Assembly: GCF_014705615.1 (NCBI RefSeq)
Contig: NZ_JACXJA010000031.1
Location: forward strand, 1-64,000
DNA length: 64,000 nucleotides
Source of the DNA: Paenibacillus oceani
Lineage (GTDB): Bacteria > Bacillota > Bacilli > Paenibacillales > NBRC-103111
Reading direction: 5' to 3'
In this document: one piece after another, positions 17,294 through 26,068 of the stretch
How the letters are laid out: each line of letters begins with the position of its first letter
Position numbering within the stretch: the stretch's first letter is position 1
Translations under genes and position numbers: made by a program
Notes under the pieces: model-generated
The model's input: only the letters and a program-made list of their open reading frames with translations
Databases searched by the model: none
What the model was told of the DNA's origin: nothing

Positions 17294-18300
17294 TTGGTAA
17301 GGGAGTCGGTTACGAGATCAGCGATCGATTTGGCAGACAGAGGTCCGCCGAACGTCCACGTATTGCCCGGCAGCTTGTACGTGCGTTTCTCCTTGACGAA
17401 CGTCAGTCCGTTCCAGACCGCATTATCTTTCAGCTGCTTGTCGAATATGTTGTCGTTGTCTTGAACGATATAGATGAAATTGGCGTTCTGGACCGCTGGC
17501 AGCGCTTCGACGCTGGTTGTCGAGAATCCGTTGGATTCGAACTTCGACGATTTGAACGCATTTTTCAGTCCGATCCGGTGCATAATCTGCGACAGCATCG
17601 AATTGTCGGTAAACATCCGCAGGACGGCGGCGTTTTGCTGCGAATACGCCTGGGTGACGGCAACCTCCGCCCCTTCCTTGCCTTTCGCTTTCAGCTTCGC
17701 CTTGGATTCGTCGAACGACTTCTGCAGATCGCTCAGCACTTTGTCGGCTTCCGCTTTTTTGCCGATCAGCTCGGCCACCGTCTTGAACGTTTTCTCCATC
17801 TCGTCGTACTGGTTGCCTGCTCCTTCCGCCGGATACGGATTGAAAGCAAGTGTCGGAGCAATTTTACTCAGAGCTTCATAACTCGACTTGATCCGGAAGT
17901 CCGGAGCGATGATCAGATCCGGCTTCAAGGCCGCGATCGCTTCCAGGCTCGGCTCCGTACGCGAACCCACATCAGCTACGCTTGCATCGAGCTGCGGGGG
18001 AATGTTTACCCACGTTTTGTATCCTTTAATATCGGCGATCCCGGCAGGCTGAACGCCTACCGCCAGCAAATGCTCCACAAGGGACCATTCCAGCGCAACT
18101 ACGCGTTTCGGCGTTCCTTTGATCACCGTCGTGCCAAGAGCATGCTGGATCTCTCTGCTTCCCGACGAAGCTTCCGGAGCCGGACTTGGCGCGGGCGTCC
18201 CGGATTCCTTGGAAGCGCTGCTTCCCGCTCCGCAAGCGGCTGTCAGGAATACAAGCAGGACACAGGCAAAGACAAGTAGCGGCCTATTCAACCGGTTCAT
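17290..18300 (-). CDS. Siderophore-binding lipoprotein (FecB/FhuD family)
   Basis: This 336-residue protein has a lipoprotein signal with lipobox TAAC at Cys23, a low-complexity linker and then the PBP-2 (FecB/FhuD-type) fold from about residue 50. Typical patterns are GTPKRVVALEWSLVEHLLAVGVQPAG and LIIAPDFR. Such proteins capture ferric siderophores on the outer face of the membrane; which siderophore is not predictable. The ATG at 18300, behind TAGGGGGA, is preferred to the longer frame. It is the first gene of a two-gene operon with the fused permease. A TTGACA/TATCAT promoter overlapping a Fur box lies about 90 bases upstream, so iron should repress it. Confidence 0.9.
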   Translation of the reverse strand: MNRLNRPLLVFACVLLVFLTAACGAGSSASKESGTPAPSPAPEASSGSREIQHALGTTVIKGTPKRVVALEWSLVEHLLAVGVQPAGIADIKGYKTWVNIPPQLDASVADVGSRTEPSLEAIAALKPDLIIAPDFRIKSSYEALSKIAPTLAFNPYPAEGAGNQYDEMEKTFKTVAELIGKKAEADKVLSDLQKSFDESKAKLKAKGKEGAEVAVTQAYSQQNAAVLRMFTDNSMLSQIMHRIGLKNAFKSSKFESNGFSTTSVEALPAVQNANFIYIVQDNDNIFDKQLKDNAVWNGLTFVKEKRTYKLPGNTWTFGGPLSAKSIADLVTDSLTK

Positions 18301-18388
18301 AAAATAAATCCCCCTAAGCGATATGAATAAATTCACTAACTTTACCGATCAATCTACTTACATTAAAATGATTTCTATTCAGTTGAAA

Positions 18389-18417
18389 ATGATAATCGTT
18401 ATCATATTTGATGTCAA
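18389..18417 (-). promoter_or_regulatory. Promoter overlapped by a Fur box
   Basis: On the minus strand -35 TTGACA (18417-18412) and -10 TATCAT (18394-18389) are 17 bases apart. Between them and overlapping the -10 lies TGATAATCGTTATCA read on the plus strand (18390-18404), which matches the 7-1-7 Fur consensus TGATAATNATTATCA with one mismatch. Fur with iron would block RNA polymerase. It serves the siderophore operon below. Confidence 0.85.
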
Positions 18418-18561
18418 TACTTAAAATATTGGAATTTCATCCATCTCCAGGGCACTCCAGCCCACCCCCTGTTCCTGGCAAATCCGCATCCCAACCGCAC
18501 CGCCGCACTTCTGACCCCAGCACGGTGAAAAACGTATGCGTTCTTCGGTTTTAGCCCTTTA

Positions 18562-18595
18562 AACCAAAAGACACCCTCGCGGGTGTCTTTTGGTT
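18562..18595. terminator. Bidirectional terminator, GACACC type
   Basis: A near-perfect palindrome AACCAAAAGACACCC with GGGTGTCTTTTGGTT. It closes the minus-strand gene ending at 18611 and has A and T tracts on both sides. Confidence 0.8.
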
Positions 18596-18610
18596 GTACA
18601 TGAGATATGG

Positions 18611-20050
18611 CTATTCCGACGCTTTCGAACCTTTATACTCCAGCCCCCATGCAAAAATTTTGACTTCCGTATCGCTTTCCTTGCGCATCGACCAGTCCGA
18701 ATCCATCGGTCCGCCCAGCAACGTGATCACGCTGCCGCTTCCGGCCCATTTCCCCTGGTACGTTTTGCCCAGATCCAGCCAGGAGTAAGTGCCGTCCTCG
18801 CGTATTTCGATCCAGTCTCCGGCGGCTCCCGGGGTGTACGAATGGGTGACCGTCCGGGACCCGTCCCCATGGGTAACCGAACTTGTCGGGGCGTATCCTC
18901 CGGGAATCCATAAGTTCCATGTGCCGTAGAAAAAGGATGCATCCTCCGTACCCGCGGCCGAAGAAGATTCGGGTTCTGCCGATGAAGGGGGCTTGAGATC
19001 CGCCCCGATTTCAAAATAGGGGTTCTCGGTGTCGGTAATCAAAAGATCGCCTTGATTAAAATAGACGAACATGTTCAAGTGCTCGCTCACAAAACGCAAA
19101 GGAATAACCGCAGACTCCTCGTGAATGACAGGCGCCACATCCAGCTCGTAGGTGTTGCCGTTGACGACGGCCTGCTTGTTGTTAATCCACAGCTGGATCG
19201 TTATGCCGGGATTGTTCAGCAGCGTGATCGATTGATCTTCCGCTCCCCAGACCACTTTGGCGCCAAGCGCCTCTCCGATGAAGCGAAGCGGAACCATCGT
19301 CCGGCCGTCCAGCAGAAACGGCGCGGTATGAAGACGGTAGTCCGTATTCCGGTTGCGCTTGTCGTGAACCGATGCTTCCTTGCTGTCCAAGGTCAAATAA
19401 ATTTTGAGCGGATACGGGAGCTGCTCCGGCACCGGTACTTCGTAGCTGTCGGACCATCGCGTCCCTTCGCCCAGATCGGGGGCCGTTGTCTGTTTCGGTG
19501 CGCCGGCCCCCGAAGATTCGGGTGTTGTGCCGGGTCCGGACTGGCTTTTGCCGCCTTCCGTAGAAGGTGCTGGCGACGACTGCGATGCTTTTGCCTCGGT
19601 TACATAAGAGAAAGACGCTTTGCTTGCCGACAACGAGTCGATGCGGATTTTGGCAAGTTGGCCGTCGTGCAGCTTAATCAGATACAGCGCCTGTTCTTCG
19701 AGCGTGACCGAGTTCGTGAAGCCGGAGCGCGGACGGTCCGTCGCCTCCTCCAGCTTCTCTCCGGCAAGCTTTAAGATCCCTGCCGCTCCCATCGCGCCGT
19801 ATTGGTTAATCACGATGTCCGCGTCCTTACTCGACGTAGTGGTTTTAAGCGTAGCTAGCGATAATCCCCCGCGGTCCAGCACATCCCCGCTCCAGTTCAA
19901 CGTATACGGGTGCAGCCCCTCGTAGATGAACGTTTTCGCGGTGGACCAATGAACCCGATCTCCGGCTTGATCCGCGCTGACTGCACCGCACCACAACATG
20001 CTGATTAGACATAGGGCGCATATCGCTCCTACTAACCGTTTCCGTTTCAA
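18611..20050 (-). CDS. Secreted stalk-domain (copper amine oxidase N-terminal-like) protein
   Basis: This protein of about 479 residues has a signal peptide (after two Lys-Arg clusters, ending near GAVSADQ), then a mixed region, then a copper amine oxidase N-terminal-like (stalk) domain at about residues 230-345. The domain is recognised by FLLDGRTMVPLRFIGEALGAKVVW and by SAVIPLRFVSEHLN. The C-terminal 100 residues hold TYSWLDLGKTYQGKW, which recurs in the upstream neighbour (GTMVWDDRVQVNRGRW), so the two genes are related there. The function of such stalk domains is unknown; they probably act in the cell wall. A TTG at 20050 behind GGAGGAAGG is preferred to a GTG at 20071. The gene is 31 bases after the repeat-rich gene and probably co-transcribed. 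Confidence 0.72.
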   Translation of the reverse strand: MKRKRLVGAICALCLISMLWCGAVSADQAGDRVHWSTAKTFIYEGLHPYTLNWSGDVLDRGGLSLATLKTTTSSKDADIVINQYGAMGAAGILKLAGEKLEEATDRPRSGFTNSVTLEEQALYLIKLHDGQLAKIRIDSLSASKASFSYVTEAKASQSSPAPSTEGGKSQSGPGTTPESSGAGAPKQTTAPDLGEGTRWSDSYEVPVPEQLPYPLKIYLTLDSKEASVHDKRNRNTDYRLHTAPFLLDGRTMVPLRFIGEALGAKVVWGAEDQSITLLNNPGITIQLWINNKQAVVNGNTYELDVAPVIHEESAVIPLRFVSEHLNMFVYFNQGDLLITDTENPYFEIGADLKPPSSAEPESSSAAGTEDASFFYGTWNLWIPGGYAPTSSVTHGDGSRTVTHSYTPGAAGDWIEIREDGTYSWLDLGKTYQGKWAGSGSVITLLGGPMDSDWSMRKESDTEVKIFAWGLEYKGSKASE

Positions 20051-20081
20051 GATACGTCCTTCCTCCTTCACTTATTTCTGC

Positions 20082-21689
20082 TTATTCGGTCGGCTTCTCT
20101 ACAATTTTCAGGAAAAACTCATCATCCAAAAGCAGTACCCGATTGTTCGCGTCAAGCGTCATCCGGTAGTTCAGAAAATCCATAGGTTCTTTGGCCGCGA
20201 TGTACCAGATTCCGTCGATGAACTGCGGTTTGGCCGACAGCGGCTTGACCGTGCCGGGGTAATTGATGAAAAACGTCGAATTGTCCACATGAATGGACAG
20301 TGCCTCCGTGCCTCTGGTAATTCTCATCGAGCTGGGGTTGCCGCTGAAGGACGCTTTCAGCGAACGGAGCGCGCCAGCGTTAATAAACAGTTGACCGTTC
20401 TCGATAAAGGCAGGCGTTTTCAAAGCGATTTCTTTCATGCCTGCGGGCGGAACAAATGGGGATTCGTTCGGCGTAAACCGTTTGAACCCGATAAACGTCA
20501 TCGCATACCCGTAAACTTTCAACGTTCCATCCTCGATAAAGTCCAGGTTCCATCCGTAGTTATTAAATCCGTTCGTCGTCCTGGCCAATCCTTTCGTATC
20601 GGAGCTCATCATCCACCGGCCCCGGTTCACCTGGACGCGGTCATCCCATACCATCGTACCGTCCTCCCGGATCTCCAGCGTTCCCCAGCTCTCCTGCACC
20701 GTATCGGCCAATCCGTGACGGAACACATCCCACGTCCCGATATATTGGCCCCGCCATAACTGCTCCTGCCGGTTCCAGTGATCGTCGTATACTTTAAAAT
20801 AGTACTTGGAGCCCAGCGTAACGACCCGGTCTTCCGGCCTCCATTCGGCCTTGTAGCCGAAATATTCGGTTATCCGGCTATCCAGGGGAACGTACCAGCA
20901 CGAATAATGACCGCTGCACCCTTCGTTCTCGAATACCGGCTCAGTCAAGTCGAAACTCGTTCGGGTATAGTCGTAGGTCCAGCTGGAACGGTACACCTTG
21001 GGATCTCCATGCTTCAGGTAGAGGAAGTCCCTCATGTCCGTGCCTTTGTAATACCTTACGGCACTCTTCATGTCGTCTTCCTTTTGGTCGGATATCGCCC
21101 GGATGACGTAGGTTAACGGAATGTACACGGTGTCGTCCTTCTGATAAGCATGCCGGTACAGTTCAATTTCCGTCATGCCCGGCGGGGGAGTAAACGCGGC
21201 CCGGTCTCCCTGCTGGTTATTGTTCTGTTGGTTATTGTTCTGTTGGTTATTGTTCTGCTGGCCGCCTTGAGGAGCCGTACCTGATTGGGTGCCAATTCTC
21301 CACTCTACACCGAGACCGTTGCCGCCTCCGGTACCTGACGTACCGCCGTTCGCTGGCGTCGTTCCCGGATTGCCCGTCTGCCATTCTATTCCCAGTCCGT
21401 TCCCGTCTCCGGTGCTTGTCGTTCCCCCGTTCGCCGGCGTGGTTCCCGGGTTGCCCGTCTGCCACTCTATTCCCAGCCCATTGCCGCTTCCGGTACTTGT
21501 CGTTCCGTCGTTCGCCGGCGTTGTCCCCGGATTGCCCGTCTGCCATTCCAGATCCGACCAGATCCCGCTGCCAGTCGTGCCGCTCCCATAGTCCGACTCC
21601 GACCACAATCCGGCGCCATGAACCGGCAATGGCATCAGCAGCAGAGCGGCCAGCAATCCTTTCACGACCCGCTTCCTCGTAGCAGTCAT
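20082..21689 (-). CDS. Secreted repeat-rich protein with 27-residue tandem repeats
   Basis: This protein of about 535 residues has an N-terminal signal peptide (KRVVKGLLAALLLMPLPVHGA) split by a short spacer from a region with three 27-residue repeats, one example beginning GLGIEWQTGNPGTTPANGG. After a QQNNN low-complexity linker (about 155-170), the rest is a non-repeat region with WGTLEIREDGTMVWDDRV near 330, similar in outline to the downstream neighbour. The C-terminal 100 residues resemble a stalk domain. The ATG at 21689 follows GGGGGAGG. The function is not known; the repeats may form a wall-spanning stalk. It and the next gene form an operon. The DNA repeat is listed separately. Confidence 0.7.
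   Translation of the reverse strand: MTATRKRVVKGLLAALLLMPLPVHGAGLWSESDYGSGTTGSGIWSDLEWQTGNPGTTPANDGTTSTGSGNGLGIEWQTGNPGTTPANGGTTSTGDGNGLGIEWQTGNPGTTPANGGTSGTGGGNGLGVEWRIGTQSGTAPQGGQQNNNQQNNNQQNNNQQGDRAAFTPPPGMTEIELYRHAYQKDDTVYIPLTYVIRAISDQKEDDMKSAVRYYKGTDMRDFLYLKHGDPKVYRSSWTYDYTRTSFDLTEPVFENEGCSGHYSCWYVPLDSRITEYFGYKAEWRPEDRVVTLGSKYYFKVYDDHWNRQEQLWRGQYIGTWDVFRHGLADTVQESWGTLEIREDGTMVWDDRVQVNRGRWMMSSDTKGLARTTNGFNNYGWNLDFIEDGTLKVYGYAMTFIGFKRFTPNESPFVPPAGMKEIALKTPAFIENGQLFINAGALRSLKASFSGNPSSMRITRGTEALSIHVDNSTFFINYPGTVKPLSAKPQFIDGIWYIAAKEPMDFLNYRMTLDANNRVLLLDDEFFLKIVEKPTE
21290..21560 (-). repeat. 81-base tandem repeat with a 15-base minor repeat at its 3' side
   Basis: Three copies of an 81-base unit, differing at a few positions, code for the 27-residue repeats. 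At 21208-21257 a 15-base unit (TGTTGGTTATTGTTC on the plus strand) repeats about three times and codes for QQNNN. Both are in-frame, so changes in copy number would lengthen or shorten the protein without breaking it. Confidence 0.85.
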
Positions 21690-21789
21690 TCCATCCTCCC
21701 CCAAACTCCATTTAGGAAATGCAAACTTTCTCCCATCTTACAACACCCGCTCTTACAAAAAGCTTACACGACACACCTTACGTCCAATG

Positions 21790-21831
21790 AAAAAGCAGCC
21801 CTCGCAGAACGGATCTGCAAAGACTGCTTCT
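21790..21831 (-). terminator. Terminator of the PstS-TAXI operon
   Basis: On the minus strand a long stem (AAGCAG with CTGCTT outside, GCAGA with TCTGC inside) is followed by TTTTTC. It lies about 210 bases past the TAXI stop codon. The stretch 21832-22040 holds no recognised gene. Confidence 0.65.
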
Positions 21832-22040
21832 TGATTAAGGACACTTACTACAAGCGGGTTTCAGTTCAACTTCTCTCCAGTTACATTATCGAATCCGCAC
21901 CAAATTCCGCTGCAACATACGTGGCTCGTCTCGCTCTCACCTTCATTCCACCTTCCTACCGTCTACTAGTAGTAGATGCCGGACAAAGGAAGAAGTGAGA
22001 GCGGCTATCCCGCCCGAAAAGCCCTATTTCGGCGCCTCTG

Positions 22041-23378
22041 CTACGCCGTTCGTACACGTTCCATCAAGAGCGACACATAATGGCGCGTATCCGCTACGCT
22101 GGATAGGAAGGTGTCCATCAGAGCCGGGTCCTTCAGCTTTATTCGGTTATACTTTTCCAGCGCCTCGCTTTTTAACGCCGTGAGTCTGTACGCTAATTGC
22201 ATAAGCTGCTCCGCCTCGAGACCGCCTTGTTGTTCAAGCGCTCCGATTTCTTTCTCGATAGCGGATACCAGGGCGATGTACTCCTTAAACTCCAGATCGT
22301 CGTCCAGCCTGCCGCCCTTCAGCCATTTCAGCACGATTAAGGAGGAGGAACCAAGCGTGAACAGCAGACCAAGGAGATTTTTCAACTGCTCCATCGTTTC
22401 CTGAGAGAAAAAGGATTCGTTTCTTTTTAAATACGCCACGGTTCCCTTGGAGATCGGATAACTGGCCGCCGTTGTTATGTTCGACTCGTCCACCTTCTGA
22501 TTGATCCGGTTCACCACGGTTGGGCTGTACAGCACTTCCAGAAGCTTGGAGACCGCCTCGGGCTGTACATTCGAATTCGCGATCATCTGCAGATTGACGC
22601 CTACCGCAGCTATATCCGTTGCAGGCACCGGCGGGATCGTGTTGTACGTATAGGCCAAAATCTTCGCCCCGTCCCCCACCCAGCCGTAACGGAGAGCCAG
22701 AGACGGAGGGAACGGCAGCTCGAGCACCGTATACCCTCTTTCCTTCACCAAATAATCCGCCACAAAAGAGGGCGAGTAAGAAATGTTCACGATCGCGTCC
22801 GGAAGCTTGTCCGCCTTCATCTTCACCAGCTGCTCGAAGCTGTAGTTGGTCTCGATATAATCGACGCCGGCCTCCAGATTGGAGAAGTCGAGCACCTGCT
22901 TGGTCGTTAGCCGGGTGCCGTCCGATTTTGAGCCCGTATTAATCACTTTCCCCTTCAAATCCTCAATCTCCCGGATATCCGGCTTCACCAGAAAATGAGT
23001 AACCTCCGCAGGCAGTGTGGCCACATGCTCGACATTCGGCAGCTTATCCTCCAGCCCGCTCTGCACAAGGGCGATATCCAGCTTCCCTTCGCTTACGTTC
23101 CGGGTTGCCTCCACAGAACCTTCCGTCGGCTGAATGATCAAGTTCACTCCATACGAGGCCGCCTCATCTTTAAGCACCTTAGCGATCAGATGCCGGTTGC
23201 CGAGAATATCTCCCCCTGTAATGGTTAACGTGTACTGCTTCGGAATCAGGCCGTATACGAAATAACCCGTTAAGCCGAGAATCAGCACAATCAGAACGAC
23301 GGCGACCGTTTTACGAAACCAGGCTTTCCGCTGAAATTTGGACATCGCTTCGCTGCTTAAAAGTTGTTCGGCTTCCAT
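22041..23378 (-). CDS. Membrane-anchored TAXI-family substrate-binding protein
   Basis: This 445-residue protein has a single N-terminal membrane helix (about residues 23-45) that is not a cleaved signal, then a TAXI-type TRAP binding domain (about 50-320; GGDILGNRHLIAKVL, then RNVSEGKLDIALVQSG). A second hydrophobic segment at about 345-365 (LLGLLFTLGSSSLIVLKWL) is followed by about 80 charged residues, likely cytoplasmic with coiled-coil character. TRAP binding proteins normally pass their ligand to DctQ/DctM permeases, and none is encoded here. This suggests a sensor or anchor role. It begins at ATG 23378 behind GAGGGAAAG. It ends a three-gene operon with two PstS-like genes, with gaps of about 30 bases. 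Confidence 0.8.
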   Translation of the reverse strand: MEAEQLLSSEAMSKFQRKAWFRKTVAVVLIVLILGLTGYFVYGLIPKQYTLTITGGDILGNRHLIAKVLKDEAASYGVNLIIQPTEGSVEATRNVSEGKLDIALVQSGLEDKLPNVEHVATLPAEVTHFLVKPDIREIEDLKGKVINTGSKSDGTRLTTKQVLDFSNLEAGVDYIETNYSFEQLVKMKADKLPDAIVNISYSPSFVADYLVKERGYTVLELPFPPSLALRYGWVGDGAKILAYTYNTIPPVPATDIAAVGVNLQMIANSNVQPEAVSKLLEVLYSPTVVNRINQKVDESNITTAASYPISKGTVAYLKRNESFFSQETMEQLKNLLGLLFTLGSSSLIVLKWLKGGRLDDDLEFKEYIALVSAIEKEIGALEQQGGLEAEQLMQLAYRLTALKSEALEKYNRIKLKDPALMDTFLSSVADTRHYVSLLMERVRTA

Positions 23379-23411
23379 GGCTTTCCCTCATTATTCGGTC
23401 TATTTTCTAAT

Positions 23412-24239
23412 CTAATGGAGAGGCAGCGCCCCTCCTTTCTGCAGCAACGCCTGTCCGTCCTTGCCCAGAACAAAGTCCACAAACTTGCGGGTCAGCTCCG
23501 ACGGCTCCGATCTGACTACGAAGTAGATCGAGCGGGTCAACGGGTATCTCCCCGAATAGATCGTAGTCCGGTTCGCTTCGACGTTATTTACGGTCAGAGC
23601 CTTGATCTTAACGTCCAGATCCTTCGTTGCGACAATCCCGACAGCCTGCTTGTCCGCTGCAACGGCGTCCACGACTTCCTTGCCCGTAGCCTGGGTCGCC
23701 GCTTTGACGGCCATCTCCTCGCCATCCATCACCAGATCGCTGAGTCCCCCGTACGTATCCGATGCCGTCCCCGTAAAGACTAATGCAATCGGCATATCGG
23801 GTCCCCCGAGCTGCTTCCAGTTATCGGCCTTGCCGGTGAGTATACTTTTCAATTGGGCAATCGTCAGATCCGCGACCGGGTTGCCCGGATGAACGATCAG
23901 ATGAATCGCATCTTTGGCGGCCAGATGGCTTTGCGTCCATTTATCGTCTTCATTCTCGTTCAGATCCCGGGAAGCGATCGCCACATCGATCGCGCCGTTA
24001 CGGAGAGCGAGGATGCCGGGGGTCGTATCTCCTTCCTGAATGACAACCATCGTATGCTTGTGCGATTTGGTAAATTCCGTTTGGAACAAGCTCGAATAAC
24101 CGGAGAACTGTTTCGTTCCGGCAACCAGCAGGCTGTTGTCTTCTTTGGCCGTATTCAGCAGTCCGCATCCCGCAGTGAACAGGGATATGCATAAGAGCAT
24201 GGCGGCGCCCAGGCCCACTTTCCGTCCGATTGGTCCCAT
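23412..24239 (-). CDS. PstS-like phosphate-binding lipoprotein, second copy
   Basis: This 275-residue lipoprotein (lipobox TAGC at Cys25) has a PstS-like type-2 periplasmic binding fold. It carries the PstS pattern LIVHPGNPVADLTIAQLKSILTG and IAQLKSI, and ends with VVRSEPSELTRKFVDFVL. It is shorter than classical PstS (about 300) and the phosphate residues could not be verified, so the ligand may be another oxyanion. Its start is ATG 24239 with AAAGGATGATC upstream at a rather long spacing. It lies between the first PstS-like gene (gap about 30 bases) and the TAXI gene (gap 33). No pstCAB genes lie nearby. Confidence 0.8.
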   Translation of the reverse strand: MGPIGRKVGLGAAMLLCISLFTAGCGLLNTAKEDNSLLVAGTKQFSGYSSLFQTEFTKSHKHTMVVIQEGDTTPGILALRNGAIDVAIASRDLNENEDDKWTQSHLAAKDAIHLIVHPGNPVADLTIAQLKSILTGKADNWKQLGGPDMPIALVFTGTASDTYGGLSDLVMDGEEMAVKAATQATGKEVVDAVAADKQAVGIVATKDLDVKIKALTVNNVEANRTTIYSGRYPLTRSIYFVVRSEPSELTRKFVDFVLGKDGQALLQKGGALPLH

Positions 24240-24269
24240 CTCGATCCGATCATCCTTTGGCCTTATAGT

Positions 24270-25085
24270 TTACGGTTTCGATTGATTAGCCTGTGTCTGC
24301 ACGTATTTGACGAAATCTTGGACTTCCTGGGGAGCCCCCTCCAGCGTATACAAAGCCAACGAGCGCTTGATCTGAAAAGTCGAATCCCGAATCGTCCGCT
24401 CGTTCGCCTCGATTCCGTCGACAACAACCTTTTTGACCGATTGATTGCCGGTGATGTTCGTAAAACCCGAATACGCGATCGTCCCTTCGTTCGTCTCCGC
24501 AGATTTAACGGCGCTGACCGTATCCAGAAATGCGGCATTCTTTGTAACCATCGCCGTTCCTTCGAGCACAATTTTGCTCCACGTTTCGTACGCTCCCGTA
24601 TTCCCCAACTGGGAGACGACATGGATCGGCATGTCCTTCCCTCCGACCTCGCTCCAATTGCGGATTTCTCCGGTATAGATCTGCTTGAGCTGCTTCAGCG
24701 TCAAGCCCGTAACCGGGTTACCGGCATGGATGATCGGGACGACCGCGTCATTCTGGACGATATCGCCAACGACCTTCACGCCTTTTTTCTCCATCAACTG
24801 AATATGGACTTCATCCGGCTCCGACGAAGAACCGCCGATGTCCGAAGTCCCCTCGATAATCGACTTGATCCCCCGGTACGACCCGCTCTGCGAGCCGGTT
24901 ACGGAGATGGCGATATCCGGATGCCGCTCCATGTAGCTCTCCGCTGACGTCCGGAGCAGGGCAAGCATCGAGGATGCCGCTCTGACTTGGATGTATCGTG
25001 TAGCTTCCGCGCCTTCCGATTGAGCAAGAGCAGGAGTCATACTCAGGACGAGCGCGATTACCGCCAGCATCCGAAAAACTTTCAT
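24270..25085 (-). CDS. PstS-like phosphate-binding protein, first copy
   Basis: This 271-residue protein has a Sec signal peptide ending near ALAQS (no lipobox) and a PstS-like fold. IIHAGNPVTGLTLKQLKQIYTGEI and SGFTNITGNQSVKKV are typical. It is related to its downstream neighbour but not closely. The ATG at 25085 (nine bases after GGGAGG) is chosen over a TTG three codons earlier. Without pstC, pstA or pstB nearby, a role in uptake is doubtful, and sensing or scavenging fits better. It is the first gene of the operon with the second PstS-like gene and the TAXI protein. The voltage-gated channel gene lies about 150 bases upstream on the same strand. Confidence 0.8.
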   Translation of the reverse strand: MKVFRMLAVIALVLSMTPALAQSEGAEATRYIQVRAASSMLALLRTSAESYMERHPDIAISVTGSQSGSYRGIKSIIEGTSDIGGSSSEPDEVHIQLMEKKGVKVVGDIVQNDAVVPIIHAGNPVTGLTLKQLKQIYTGEIRNWSEVGGKDMPIHVVSQLGNTGAYETWSKIVLEGTAMVTKNAAFLDTVSAVKSAETNEGTIAYSGFTNITGNQSVKKVVVDGIEANERTIRDSTFQIKRSLALYTLEGAPQEVQDFVKYVQTQANQSKP

Positions 25086-25231
25086 CCCGGGCAACCTCCC
25101 TTAGAAATTCCTCTGATCCGTAACACAGCCGGACGCTCTGATTAAGACGTCTTCTGACTGTTTAGGGCATAACGCCCATAGGCCCGATTCCGGTTTTGTG
25201 GCGTTTCCGACTTGGCGCCTCCCGGGTCCGG

Positions 25232-26068
25232 CTACACCGCTCGATCATGCCGATATTGCCGTTCTTCCAGCAGCAGCTGCTTCAATTCCTTCACTTCTTC
25301 CCGTAGCAGCGCGATCTCGGAGGAGTCCGCTTTGATCTCGTGAACTTCCTTCTCAATCTCTTGAACTTCGTTCTGGATATTGGCCGCGTTGTTGACAATC
25401 TCCCCGACGACCAGGTTGAGCATGACGAATACCGCGATGAAAATAAACGTCACGAAATAAAGGAGAGAGAGCGGCGTAGTCTCTGCGATCGGCCGGTAAA
25501 TGTTGGCCCAGTCGTCAAAGGTCGCGATTTGAAACAACGTGATCAGCGACTTGCTCAAATTACCGAAATAATTCGGAGAAATCTCCGCAAAAAACGTAGC
25601 CCCGATCACACCGTATATATAAAACACGATGATCATAAGCAGCGCGATACTCCCGATCGTCGGAATGGCCATGAAGAGCGAGATAATAATACGGCGCAGC
25701 GAGCGGATCGAAGAGATCGTCTTCAAAATCCGCAGCACCCTCAAGATTCGAAGCACGCTTACAAATGGGGAACTGATGAAGAGTAAGCTTGCCGCAACAA
25801 CGATAAAATCGAACACATTCCAGCCGTCCTTGAAATAGTTCGTCCGGTCTACGAATACTTTCAATATGACTTCCACCGTAAAAATCATCAAAAACACGAG
25901 ATCCAAGCTTTGTAGCAGCGATCCATACGCCGCGTTCACTTGCGGGTAGCTTTGAAGTCCGATTACGATCGCGTTCAGGAAAACAACCGTCAATATGATG
26001 CTGGTGAATGCCTTGCCGTGAATGAAGGCCCCGAAACTAGATGGTTGATTGGTGCTCATACGATACAA
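25232..26068 (-). CDS. Voltage-gated cation channel (NaChBac-type) with a di-Asp filter
   Basis: This 278-residue protein has six transmembrane segments, a voltage sensor S4 with R107, R110, R113 and K116 in a regular three-residue spacing, a pore loop and a C-terminal coiled coil (about 235-270) that would assemble the tetramer. The filter reads TFDDWAN (residues 183-189; 25502-25522), where NaChBac has TLESWAS. Engineered calcium-selective variants of NavAb have TLDDWSD, so calcium permeation is plausible here (inference). The start is uncertain: a TTG at 26068 lies eight bases after AAGGA and an ATG at 26059 is three codons in. It is alone in its transcription unit or leads the binding-protein operon. 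Confidence 0.88.
   Translation of the reverse strand: MYRMSTNQPSSFGAFIHGKAFTSIILTVVFLNAIVIGLQSYPQVNAAYGSLLQSLDLVFLMIFTVEVILKVFVDRTNYFKDGWNVFDFIVVAASLLFISSPFVSVLRILRVLRILKTISSIRSLRRIIISLFMAIPTIGSIALLMIIVFYIYGVIGATFFAEISPNYFGNLSKSLITLFQIATFDDWANIYRPIAETTPLSLLYFVTFIFIAVFVMLNLVVGEIVNNAANIQNEVQEIEKEVHEIKADSSEIALLREEVKELKQLLLEERQYRHDRAV

Noticed and set aside
21960-21976. CTACTAGTAG palindrome considered as an operator
   Set aside because: Short, far from any regulator gene and without a matching second copy.
21618-21998. 126-residue plus-strand ORF between the repeat-rich protein and the TAXI gene
   Set aside because: No ribosome binding site, overlaps the signal peptide region of the secreted protein and a terminator; no recognised motif.
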